Shown here: positions 1 to 6,418 of the stretch, one piece after another
Position numbering within the stretch: position 1 is the first letter of the stretch
Layout of the letters: every line of letters starts with the position of its first letter
Assembly (NCBI GenBank): GCA_946630645.1
Contig: CAMOZD010000028.1
Coordinates: 1-9,286 of the forward strand
Source of the DNA: an uncultured Lachnospiraceae bacterium
GTDB taxonomy: Bacteria; Bacillota; Clostridia; Lachnospirales; Lachnospiraceae
Direction: 5' to 3'
DNA: 9,286 bases
The notes under the pieces: model-generated
What the model saw: only the letters and a program-made list of their open reading frames with translations
Told to the model about the DNA's origin: nothing
Databases searched by the model: none
Made by a program: the position numbers and the translations under genes

Positions 1-1878
1 AGCAGGCTGGTTGAGTACGATGCCGAACTCGGTTTCCAGACGTTCCTCCACGCTTTGCAGGGCCCTGGCCGCCTGTCCGGTCTCTACTCCTATGCCGGCC
101 ATGACACACATACCCTGGGGTTCGATGAAGATCTGGCCTTCTTCACATACCTTGCTGCCCACAGGATTGGAGTAGGCGTCATAGGCTCTGACAAACCAGT
201 CTCCATCCCAGCCGGCATCAAGAACAGCTTCTTCCATGAGGCAGATCTCTTTTTCCGCCTGGACAGCCTCCTCATCAAGGCCCCTGTGCCGGCAAAGTTC
301 GGCATATTCTTTCCCGTATTTGACAAACATTCCGGCGATAAAAACACTTTCAGCCACAGGACCTTCACTGGGGCCTGTGGTCTGGAAACTCTCACCAGGC
401 TCCTCTGAGAAGCAGTTGAGGTTGAGGCAGTCATTCCAGTCCGCGCGGCCAATGAGGGGCAGCTGGTGGGGACCCTTGTGGGTTACGGTATAGTTAAAAC
501 TACGGCGCAGGTGCTCCATGAGGGGAGCGGCCTTGCTGCTGTCGTTATCAAAATCACACATTTCATCCAGGATGGAGAAGTCTCCGGTTTCCCGGATATA
601 GGCGGCCGTTCCGGCAATCAGCCAGAGAGGATCGTCATTGAAGCCACTGCCAACGCCCATATTGCCTCTCTTGGTCAAAGGCTGGTACTGGTGGTAGGCA
701 CTGCCGTCTTCAAACTGGGTGTTGGCAATGTCCAGAATTCTCTCCCTGGCTCTTTCCGGAATCAGGTGTACAAAGCCCAGAAGATCCTGACAGGAGTCAC
801 GGAAGCCCATACCCCGTCCCATGCCGCTCTCAAAATAGCTGGCGGACCGGCTCATATTAAAAGTAACCATGCACTGATACTGGTTCCAGATATTGACGAT
901 CCGGTTCAGCTTGTCATCATCGGTTTTGATCTGGTAGATAGACAGGAGCTTGTCCCAGTAGTCTTTTAAGGCAGCCAGAGCCGCGTCAACCTGGTCGTCG
1001 GTCTGGAATTTAGCCAGCAGACGCCGGGCAGGTTTCTTGTTGATGATACCGGGAGCTTCGAATTTGTCATCGGCCGGATTCTCACAGTAGCCCAGGACAA
1101 AGATGAAGGACTCGGAGGCGCCGGGGTCCAGATTACAATTGATCTGGTGGCTGCCTACCGGGGCCCAGCCGTGGGCCACGCTGTTGCGGCAGGAACCCTC
1201 CAGGACAGCCTGGGGCTTGTGGGGTCCGTTATAAAGACCCACAAACTCATCCCTGCTGGTGTCAAAACCGTCTATATCTTTATTGACGGAAAAGACGGCA
1301 TAATGGCGGCGGCGCTCCCTGTACTCAGTTTTGTGGTAGATGCTGCTGCCTGAGATTTCCACCTCCCCGGTAGAGAAATTACGCTGGAAATTGGTGGAGT
1401 CGTCCTCGGCGTTCCAAAGACAGAACTCTACATAACTGAAGAGCTTGACTTGTCTGGCCCGGTCACTTCTGTTGGTCAGGGTAATCCTGCTTACCTCACA
1501 GGTTTCGTCTATGGGAACAAAAACTTCCTGGATGGCCTCAAGGCCATCCTTTTCCCCGGTGATGATTGTGTAGCCGAGACCGTGGCGGCAGCTGTAGGAG
1601 TCCAGATCAGTCTGGACCGGCTGCCAGCCCGGGTTCCAGATGCTGTCGCCGTCCTTGATATAATAGTAGTGGCCCCCGCAGTCCATGGGGCTGTTGTTAT
1701 AGCGGTATCTGGTCAGGCGGAGAAGCTTGGCATCTTTATAGAAACAGTAGCCACCGGCCGTGTTGGAAATCAGTCTGAAAAAGTCCTGGGATCCCAGGTA
1801 GTTAATCCAGGGGAGGGGAGTTTTAGGAGTAGTAATAACATACTCTCTTTTCTTATCGTCAAAATGTCCATATTGCAT
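1..1878 (-). CDS. Cellobiose phosphorylase (GH94), C-terminus off the left edge
   Basis: Likely a cytoplasmic cellobiose phosphorylase: cellobiose + phosphate gives alpha-D-glucose 1-phosphate + D-glucose. The minus strand reads open from 1890 to the left edge. From the ATG at 1878 it gives 626 residues; the family is about 810, so roughly 185 C-terminal residues, including the expected phosphate-binding histidines, are missing. Visible family blocks include [17 protein letters not shown] near the N-terminus, [56 protein letters not shown] (Asp361) and [15 protein letters not shown]. Asp483 in the WND motif corresponds, from memory of the family, to the catalytic general acid. I chose 1878 over the in-frame ATG at 1890 because [14 protein letters not shown] lines up with the remembered start of the C. 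thermocellum enzyme, and because the AAAGG motif directly abuts the 1890 ATG, too close to serve it. It is transcribed away from lacI and the transporter genes. Cellodextrin phosphorylase is the main alternative, but the length and motifs favour cellobiose. Confidence 0.93.
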   Translation of the reverse strand, partial: MQYGHFDDKKREYVITTPKTPLPWINYLGSQDFFRLISNTAGGYCFYKDAKLLRLTRYRYNNSPMDCGGHYYYIKDGDSIWNPGWQPVQTDLDSYSCRHGLGYTIITGEKDGLEAIQEVFVPIDETCEVSRITLTNRSDRARQVKLFSYVEFCLWNAEDDSTNFQRNFSTGEVEISGSSIYHKTEYRERRRHYAVFSVNKDIDGFDTSRDEFVGLYNGPHKPQAVLEGSCRNSVAHGWAPVGSHQINCNLDPGASESFIFVLGYCENPADDKFEAPGIINKKPARRLLAKFQTDDQVDAALAALKDYWDKLLSIYQIKTDDDKLNRIVNIWNQYQCMVTFNMSRSASYFESGMGRGMGFRDSCQDLLGFVHLIPERARERILDIANTQFEDGSAYHQYQPLTKRGNMGVGSGFNDDPLWLIAGTAAYIRETGDFSILDEMCDFDNDSSKAAPLMEHLRRSFNYTVTHKGPHQLPLIGRADWNDCLNLNCFSEEPGESFQTTGPSEGPVAESVFIAGMFVKYGKEYAELCRHRGLDEEAVQAEKEICLMEEAVLDAGWDGDWFVRAYDAYSNPVGSKVCEEGQIFIEPQGMCVMAGIGVETGQAARALQSVEERLETEFGIVLNQPA

Positions 1879-2003
1879 GATATCTGCCATCCTTTCTTAA
1901 ACTGATCCGCAGGCTTGATCCATCTTGCGGAAGTCTGTCCGGCAGCTGAGTACAGATTTTCTGCTTCTTTCCTGGCTGTATTCCAAGTTGGAAAAGGGTT
2001 GCA

Positions 2004-2024
2004 GCCGGCAAAATAATTGCCGGC
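2004..2024 (-). other. Stem-loop in the predicted phosphorylase mRNA leader
   Basis: GCCGGCAA (2004-2011) and TTGCCGGC (2017-2024) form a perfect 8-bp stem with a 5-nt AT loop. It is GC-rich within a mixed leader. Neither strand shows a T-tract directly after it, so it is not a standard terminator. It lies about 125 nt before the start codon and could influence RNA stability or folding; its role is unknown. Confidence 0.5.
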
Positions 2025-2196
2025 ATCAGTTGGTCTGCCCCTTTTTTTCCAAATGCAGGAAACTTATAGAAAAATTATCCATCTTAAGGCCTGGTCCAGA
2101 ACCAAAAAAGGAAACTTCTGTAAATTAAATGGAAAAAGAAACTGAAAATAACTCTAAATACCGGATATTTAAAAGTAAATTTAAATAATTATCCGA

Positions 2197-2212
2197 ACTA
2201 ATACGTTTTCGT
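2197..2212 (-). promoter_or_regulatory. LacI-family operator O1 at the phosphorylase promoter
   Basis: On the minus strand this reads ACGAAAACGTATTAGT. It matches 14 of 16 positions of the ideal palindrome ACGAAAAC/GTTTTCGT with a central CG, the usual form of LacI-family operators. It lies just downstream of the predicted start near 2218. A 16-bp segment covering most of it (2200-2215) recurs exactly, in inverted orientation, at 2362-2377. The adjacent lacI product is the obvious ligand, by inference. Confidence 0.75.
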
Positions 2213-2224
2213 AATGATGTTTTT

Positions 2225-2254
2225 ATTATATGATGAAGACCAGTAAATTGTAAA
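2225..2254 (-). promoter_or_regulatory. Leftward sigma-A-type promoter for the cellobiose phosphorylase gene
   Basis: Read on the minus strand, TTTACA (2254-2249, five of six matches to TTGACA) is followed after 18 bp by a perfect TATAAT (2230-2225). Transcription would begin near 2218. The operator at 2197-2212 lies immediately downstream, where a bound repressor would block initiation or early elongation. The placement is sequence-based; the start site is inferred. Confidence 0.7.
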
Positions 2255-2329
2255 TATAAAGATGGGACTACCGTATAATTTTATGGATATTGCATAAAAA
2301 TATATGATAAATCTTGTTAATTTCAATTG

Positions 2330-2358
2330 TTGACGGAAAAGGGAAAAGTAATTACAAT
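2330..2358 (+). promoter_or_regulatory. Rightward sigma-A-type promoter for lacI and the transporter operon
   Basis: TTGACG (2330-2335) and TACAAT (2353-2358) are separated by exactly 17 bp, and each has five of six consensus bases. Initiation is expected around 2365, so operator O2 (2365-2380) begins at the predicted +1. The resulting leader before lacI is about 100 nt. Because the operator overlaps the promoter of the regulator's own gene, negative autoregulation is likely. Confidence 0.75.
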
Positions 2359-2364
2359 GGAATT

Positions 2365-2380
2365 ACGAAAACGTATTCGA
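2365..2380 (+). promoter_or_regulatory. LacI-family operator O2 at the lacI promoter
   Basis: ACGAAAACGTATTCGA matches 14 of 16 positions of the ideal palindrome ACGAAAAC/GTTTTCGT and has the central CG. It sits on the predicted transcription start of the lacI operon. Its first 13 bases are identical to those of O1 read on the other strand. The two operator centres are 168 bp apart. Confidence 0.78.
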
Positions 2381-2392
2381 AACAAGTTTCGT
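2377..2392 (+). promoter_or_regulatory. Operator-like palindrome O3 next to O2
   Basis: The sequence TCGAAACAAGTTTCGT contains a perfect inverted repeat, CGAAAC-AA-GTTTCG (2378-2391). Its outer CGAAA and TTTCG arms have the same spacing as in the ideal operator, but the centre is CAAG instead of ACGT. It overlaps O2 by 4 bp, with centres 12 bp apart. It may be an auxiliary or weaker site for the same repressor, or a site for another protein. Confidence 0.5.
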
Positions 2393-2467
2393 GATGCGCA
2401 AGAAAGTAATTAGGAATGCTGTAATGCGGGCCCGGCAGGGCAGGTTCATGGGAAAGGAGACGAGGAT

Positions 2468-3481
2468 ATGGTTACCATTAAAGACATTTCCCGAGCATGC
2501 GGTGTTTCCCCGGCGACAGTCAGTAAGGCCCTGAATGATTATGGTGATATCAGCGAGGAGACAGTAAGGATGGTCAAGAAGGTGGCTAAGGAGATGCATT
2601 ATCTTCCCAACTCGGCAGCCAGATCCCTGAAGACCAACACTACCCATAATATTGGAGTTCTTTTTGTCGATGAAACCTCCAGTGGTCTGACCCATCAGTA
2701 TTTTTCCCTGATTCTCAACAGTGCCAAAGAGGAGGCGGAAGCCCACGGCTATGATATCACCTTTATCTGTCAGAACCTGGGAGGGAGGACGGTGTCCTTT
2801 CTGGAGCACTGTCTTTACCGGAAGTGTGATGGCGTATTGATCGCCAGTGTCAATTTTGATTCGGAGCCGGTTCATGAACTGGTTCACAGTGAAGTTCCTG
2901 TGGTTACTATCGATTATTCCTTTGATAATGTCAGTTCAGTGATGTCTGATAATGTGGAAGGTTCCTATGAGCTGACCAGACATCTTATTTCTCTCGGGCA
3001 TGAAAAGATTGGCTTTATACATGGGGAGCTCACCTCCGTGACCAATAAGCGGATGCGGGGCTTCTTCAAGGCTCTGGAGGACTATGGTATAGAGGCCAGG
3101 GATGATTATATCATCCAGGGACACTTTAATGATCCTTCCAGCGGGACGGAGGCGACAGATCTTCTTCTGGATCTTCCGGATCCTCCGACAGCCATCATGT
3201 ATCCTGATGATTTCACTTACCTGGGCGGTATGGCTGAACTGAGGAGGAGGGGGTTATCGATACCGGAGGATATCAGTGTTACCGGGTACGATGGTATCAG
3301 ATTATCCCAGGTGCTCACCCCGGCTCTTACCACCTGGCACCAGGATGCGGAGCGGATCGGCAGAGAGTCAGTGAGAAAGCTGATTGAAACCATTGAGAAT
3401 CCCAGAACCTGTGAACCAGAGCAGATCATGGTATCCGGCAGTTTATATTCCGGATGCAGTGTACGTAAACTCGTAAATTAA
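2468..3481 (+). CDS. LacI-family transcriptional regulator of the cellobiose locus
   Basis: A 337-residue DNA-binding regulator of the usual LacI/GalR length. Residues 2-22 (VTIKDISRACGVSPATVSKAL) form the helix-turn-helix. Residues around 45-56 (LPNSAARSLK) form the hinge helix that inserts at a central CG step. From about residue 60 a periplasmic-binding-protein-like sugar-sensing domain follows, with the typical blocks DNVEGSYELTRHLISLGHEKIGFIHGE, PEDISVTGYDG and LTTWHQDAERIGRESV. The start ATG is preceded by AAAGGAGA with good spacing. It lies between two matching operators and heads the transporter operon, so it is most likely a repressor of both divergent transcripts and of itself. The inducer is inferred to be cellobiose or a cello-oligosaccharide; sequence alone cannot confirm this. 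Only 17 bp separate it from the binding-protein gene. Confidence 0.92.
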   Translation: MVTIKDISRACGVSPATVSKALNDYGDISEETVRMVKKVAKEMHYLPNSAARSLKTNTTHNIGVLFVDETSSGLTHQYFSLILNSAKEEAEAHGYDITFICQNLGGRTVSFLEHCLYRKCDGVLIASVNFDSEPVHELVHSEVPVVTIDYSFDNVSSVMSDNVEGSYELTRHLISLGHEKIGFIHGELTSVTNKRMRGFFKALEDYGIEARDDYIIQGHFNDPSSGTEATDLLLDLPDPPTAIMYPDDFTYLGGMAELRRRGLSIPEDISVTGYDGIRLSQVLTPALTTWHQDAERIGRESVRKLIETIENPRTCEPEQIMVSGSLYSGCSVRKLVN

Positions 3482-3498
3482 ATGAGGAGGTAAGGATT

Positions 3499-4890
3499 AT
3501 GAGGAAGTACGCAAAAACATTATTAAGTTTTGCATTAGCAGGAGCAATGGTATTTTCGGCAGCCGGCTGCGGCAGCTCAGGCCCGGCACCGGAGGAAGAG
3601 ACAGGATCAACAGAAGCTGCAGTATCCGCTGACCACGTATTGAATATCTGGTGCTGGAATGATGAGTTCCAGAGCAGATTCAATGACTATTACCCGGAAG
3701 TAAAAGAAGTCGCTGCAGACAAGTCCACCACAACCCTCAATGACGGCACTGTTGTAAAGTGGACCATTAACCCCAACGAAAATAATAATTATCAGAACAA
3801 GCTGGATGAAGCACTTCTTGCCCAGGAAAGCAAGGACGACAATGAGAAGATAGATATGTTCCTGATTGAGGCAGATTACGCTTTGAAATATGCGGATCCC
3901 GAAGCCGGTGCCGCTATGCCGCTGGCTGATATTGGTATCACAGATGCAGACCTGGCTGACCAGTATCAGTATACCAAGGACATTGTTTCCGTGGATGGTG
4001 TTCAGATGGCAACATCCTGGCAGGCAGCTCCCGGCTTATTCGCTTACCGCAGGTCCATCGCTAAGGATGTACTGGGAACAGATGATCCGGCAGCAGTACA
4101 GGAAGCCCTGGCAGACTGGGATAAGTTTAACGCAGTTGCCGAGCAGGCAAGCGCAAAGGGCTACAAGATGCTCTCCGGTTATGATGATTCTTATCGTACA
4201 TTTTCCAATAATGTTGCCGCTCCATGGGTAAAGGATACCACTCTTACTGTAGATCCTAACCTTATGGCATGGGTTGAGCAGACCAAGGAATTCACAGATA
4301 AAGGTTACAACAATAAGACTTCTCTCTGGGATGACAGCTGGAACGCAGACCAGGGCGCAGATGGCAAAGTATTTGGTTTCTTCTACTCCACATGGGGTAT
4401 CAACTTTACATTAGCAGGTAATGCCGGCGACGAAGGCAAGGGCGACTGGGCTGTATGTGAAGGACCTCAGCCCTATTACTGGGGCGGAACATGGCTCTGT
4501 GCCGCTCAGGGAACCGACGATGCTGACATAGTTAAAGACGTTATGATTAAGCTTACATGCACAAAGGACATCATGAAAGAGATGACTCTCAACCAGGATA
4601 TCCAGGATTACACCAACACAGTAACCGGTATGGAAGAGATTGCTAACGATCCCGATTTTGGTTCCGAATTCCTCGGCGGACAGAACCATATCGCTCTTTT
4701 CTCCAAGGTTGCCCCGAAAATCGATATGAGCAATGTGAGCGCCTATGACCAGGCTTGTAACGAAGAATTCCAGGCAGCATTCAAGGATTACTTCGATGGC
4801 AATGTAGATATAGACACAGCTAAGGCTAACTTCGAGACTGCCATCAAGGAGAAGTATCCGGAGCTCACAGAGATTGTATGGCCTGAATAA
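3499..4890 (+). CDS. Sugar ABC transporter substrate-binding lipoprotein
   Basis: A 463-residue family 1 extracellular solute-binding protein that should be tethered to the outer face of the membrane. Residues 1-23 are a lipoprotein signal peptide (basic MRKYAK, hydrophobic core) ending in the lipobox AAGC with Cys24 as the lipidation site. An acidic/Ser-rich linker follows, then the mature domain from about residue 46 (HVLNIWCWND). Typical blocks are APGLFAYRRSIAKDVLG in the middle and GDWAVCEGPQPYYWGGTWLC before the C-terminal part. Many Trp and Tyr residues suit sugar stacking. A strong AGGAGG lies 8 bp before the ATG. Its position between the lacI gene and two permease genes, opposite a cellobiose phosphorylase, points to cellobiose or short beta-glucans as ligand (inference). 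A terminator hairpin about 90 bp downstream may let it be made in excess over the permeases. Confidence 0.9.
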   Translation: MRKYAKTLLSFALAGAMVFSAAGCGSSGPAPEEETGSTEAAVSADHVLNIWCWNDEFQSRFNDYYPEVKEVAADKSTTTLNDGTVVKWTINPNENNNYQNKLDEALLAQESKDDNEKIDMFLIEADYALKYADPEAGAAMPLADIGITDADLADQYQYTKDIVSVDGVQMATSWQAAPGLFAYRRSIAKDVLGTDDPAAVQEALADWDKFNAVAEQASAKGYKMLSGYDDSYRTFSNNVAAPWVKDTTLTVDPNLMAWVEQTKEFTDKGYNNKTSLWDDSWNADQGADGKVFGFFYSTWGINFTLAGNAGDEGKGDWAVCEGPQPYYWGGTWLCAAQGTDDADIVKDVMIKLTCTKDIMKEMTLNQDIQDYTNTVTGMEEIANDPDFGSEFLGGQNHIALFSKVAPKIDMSNVSAYDQACNEEFQAAFKDYFDGNVDIDTAKANFETAIKEKYPELTEIVWPE

Positions 4891-4979
4891 GCATACAGTC
4901 TAATCTGATCAATAAATTGAGTGAGGCTTTGTGGCAGAAGTGTTTGATTCGTAAAGTGAACGAATACATAGATTGCTGG

Positions 4980-5008
4980 AAGGGTGGGGGTACCCACCCT
5001 TTCTTTTT
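4980..5008 (+). terminator. Intrinsic terminator or attenuator after the binding-protein gene
   Basis: AAGGGTGGG (4980-4988) pairs perfectly with CCCACCCTT (4993-5001) around a 4-nt loop, and the run TTTCTTTTT follows at once. This is a good Rho-independent terminator about 90 nt after the binding-protein stop. Since permease genes on the same strand follow about 450 bp later without a clear promoter of their own, it probably acts as a partial terminator that lowers permease mRNA relative to the lacI and binding-protein message. Confidence 0.75.
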
Positions 5009-5085
5009 AAAATGACATTTATAAATAGCTGGGAATTCTGGAAATAGCTGAACTGATCTTCCCAGCTTGTAGAGAAAAAGAAAAA

Positions 5086-5392
5086 CGGTGTATTAAAATA
5101 AAAAAAGTAAACAAAAGAAGCGGTATATTTAAATAAAAAGATAAAGAAGAAAACGGTATATTTAAATAAAAGAAATTAAAAAGAAGCGGTATATTTAAAT
5201 AAAAAGAGATAAAGAAGAAAACGGTATATTTAAATAAAAGAAGTTAAAGAAGAACGGTATATTTAAATAAAAGAAGTAAAGAAGAAACGGTATGAACCAA
5301 TAAATGCAGGCGGCGGCTGTCAAATAAGAACGATAAAGGGTACAGCCGCAGCCAGCATAAGATAAAGAGAAACGGTATATTTATATATTTAT
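5086..5392 (+). repeat. Tandem array of about 33-bp AT/purine-rich repeats
   Basis: The core CGGTATATTTAAATAAAA occurs exactly five times, starting at 5121, 5154, 5187, 5222 and 5255. A diverged first copy (5086, two mismatches) and degenerate copies at 5288 and 5373 flank them. Start-to-start distances are 35, 33, 33, 35, 33, 33 and then 85 bp. Each intact copy contains the 10-bp palindrome TATTTAAATA followed by a purine-rich tail of AAAGAAG type. Copies 2+3 and 4+5 form a 66-68-bp higher-order repeat, because their tails alternate between two versions. The extra 52 bp in the seventh spacing are accounted for by the hairpin at 5304-5358. The direct repeat length and lack of distinct spacers exclude a CRISPR array. 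Confidence 0.9.
5304..5358 (+). repeat. GC-rich imperfect hairpin inserted in the repeat array
   Basis: Arms 5304-5320 and 5342-5358 pair at 15 of 17 positions, with mismatches at 5308/5354 and 5312/5350. The inner eight pairs are GCGGCTGT/ACAGCCGC, and the loop is 21 nt. The arms are GC-rich, in contrast to the surrounding AT-rich repeats. Its flanks (5288-5303 and 5359-5372) together resemble one repeat unit, so it appears to be inserted in a unit. It could act as an RNA stem-loop (processing, stability or translation control) or be a small palindromic element. No T-tract follows, so it is not a terminator. Confidence 0.7.
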
Positions 5393-5461
5393 AAAACCCG
5401 GATTATATTTTTGAGACAGTTTGATTTCACAGAATTATCCATAGAAGGGAGGAGTTTGATT

Positions 5462-6418
5462 ATGAAAGGCAGGTCCGGCAACAAGGGTGTCAGCTATGCA
5501 AAATGGGGATACATATTTATCGCTCCCTTTTTTATTGCTTTTTTTATTTTCCAGCTGATCCCTCTGGTGTCCACCATCTACTACAGCTTTTTTGAATATT
5601 ATCGGAGCGGGCTGAAGATCATCGGTCCCAATCCGGTTGGATTTGACAATTACAAGGCGCTTTTCGACAGTGACTTTCTCAAATATATGGGGAATACCCT
5701 GATCCTCTGGATTTCCGGTTTTATCCCCCAGATTTTTGTTTCCCTGCTTCTGGCGGCCTGGTTCACAGACCTTCGCCTGAGAATCCGGGGAAAGCAATTC
5801 TTTAAAGTGGTTATTTACATGCCGAACCTGATTATGGCCTCGGCCTTTGCCATGCTTTTCTTTGCCCTCTTTTCAGACAATGGACCGGTAAATGGTTTTC
5901 TCATGTCTGCGGGCATCATAGATAAGCCTTTCCGCTTTCTCTCATCAGTGGTGGGAGCCAGAGGCCTGGTGGCACTTATGAATTTTCTGATGTGGTTCGG
6001 TAATACGACCATCCTGCTCATGGCAGCGGTCATGGGTATCAACCCGGCTCTTTTTGAGGCAGCTGAGCTGGATGGATGCAGTCACCTGCAGATGTTCTTT
6101 AAAATTACACTGCCTATGATACGGCCTATTCTGGTCTATGTATTGATTACTTCCATGATCGGCGGTCTCCAGATGTTCGACGTACCCCAGATTTTAACCA
6201 ATGGTAATGGTAACCCCAACAGGACGGTTACAACCATTATTATGTATCTGAATAACCACCTTTACAGTAAGAACTATTGTATGGCCAGTTCGGTATCCGT
6301 AATCCTTTTCCTGATTTGTGCCGTTTTATGTATCGGAGTATATTTCTCCCTCAACAGCGGCGATGACGGTATGGGAGGAAAGAAAAGGAAGAAAAAGAAA
6401 GGAGGCGTTTCTGTATGA
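5462..6418 (+). CDS. Sugar ABC transporter permease, MalF/UgpA type
   Basis: A 318-residue inner-membrane component of a CUT1-type importer. The first transmembrane segment is at about residues 15-40 (WGYIFIAPFFIAFFIFQLIPLV), and several further hydrophobic segments give a likely six-helix topology. The cytoplasmic EAA loop that docks on the ATPase is clear: EAAELDG at 199-205 running to LP at 217-218. The frame stays open upstream to a TTG at 5411, but the ATG at 5462 is preferred: GGGAGGAG lies 8-14 bp before it, and the family normally starts with a short basic tail before the first helix. The C-terminus is a Lys/Arg-rich tail (KKRKKKKGG) whose codons also supply the ribosome binding site of the next gene. 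Its stop overlaps the next start by 4 bp (ATGA), implying translational coupling. Confidence 0.92.
   Translation: MKGRSGNKGVSYAKWGYIFIAPFFIAFFIFQLIPLVSTIYYSFFEYYRSGLKIIGPNPVGFDNYKALFDSDFLKYMGNTLILWISGFIPQIFVSLLLAAWFTDLRLRIRGKQFFKVVIYMPNLIMASAFAMLFFALFSDNGPVNGFLMSAGIIDKPFRFLSSVVGARGLVALMNFLMWFGNTTILLMAAVMGINPALFEAAELDGCSHLQMFFKITLPMIRPILVYVLITSMIGGLQMFDVPQILTNGNGNPNRTVTTIIMYLNNHLYSKNYCMASSVSVILFLICAVLCIGVYFSLNSGDDGMGGKKRKKKKGGVSV

Larger units (their letters stand above)
1891..2467. promoter_or_regulatory. Divergent control region between the phosphorylase and lacI genes
   Basis: This 577-bp stretch carries no convincing gene. Its right half (about 2140-2400) is AT-rich and holds the two divergent promoters and three operator-like palindromes listed separately. 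The left part (1891-2196) would be the leader of the phosphorylase mRNA, about 330-340 nt long if the promoter call is right. That leader contains an 8-bp hairpin (2004-2024) and a short palindrome TTCCAAGTTGGAA (1981-1993). I see no tRNA and no riboswitch I recognise. A CcpA-type cre site was looked for and not found with confidence. Confidence 0.8.
4891..5461 (+). other. Long untranslated region between the binding-protein and permease genes
   Basis: This 571-bp gap contains, in order: a small inverted repeat ATTCGT-7-ACGAAT (4947-4965), the terminator at 4980-5008, a short plain stretch (5010-5085), the tandem repeat array, the GC-rich hairpin inside it, and the permease ribosome binding site. 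The plus strand is markedly A- and G-rich from 5080 to 5300. Stop codons in all three plus-strand frames of the repeat exclude a repeated protein on that strand. No convincing separate promoter for the permeases is visible, although AT-rich TATATTT and TATAAA motifs near 5377-5395 could hide a -10 element. Confidence 0.75.

Noticed and set aside
466..1905. Several plus-strand open frames in the first 1.9 kb (for example 466-969 and 1450-1905)
   Set aside because: They are opposite the continuous GH94 frame on the minus strand, whose family motifs run throughout.
1925..2128. A 67-codon plus-strand frame in the divergent region
   Set aside because: It has no good ribosome binding site, low-complexity Cys/Lys-rich content and no recognised family; it lies antisense to the predicted phosphorylase leader.
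4947..4965. Another LacI-type operator (ATTCGT-7-ACGAAT)
   Set aside because: The half-sites point the opposite way to those of O1 and O2 and the spacing is wrong; it is more likely a small chance or RNA hairpin ahead of the terminator.
5086..5392. CRISPR array
   Set aside because: The repeats are nearly contiguous with similar purine-rich tails rather than unique spacers, units are about 33 bp in total, and no cas gene is nearby.
5411..5440. Promoter with TTGAGA at 5411-5416 for the permeases
   Set aside because: No acceptable -10 hexamer occurs at 16-18 bp, and a start there would fall at or inside the ribosome binding site.
5411..5461. An upstream TTG start for the first permease, adding 17 residues
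   Set aside because: No ribosome binding site fits it, the ATG at 5462 has a strong GGGAGGAG at the right distance, and the shorter N-terminus is normal for the family.
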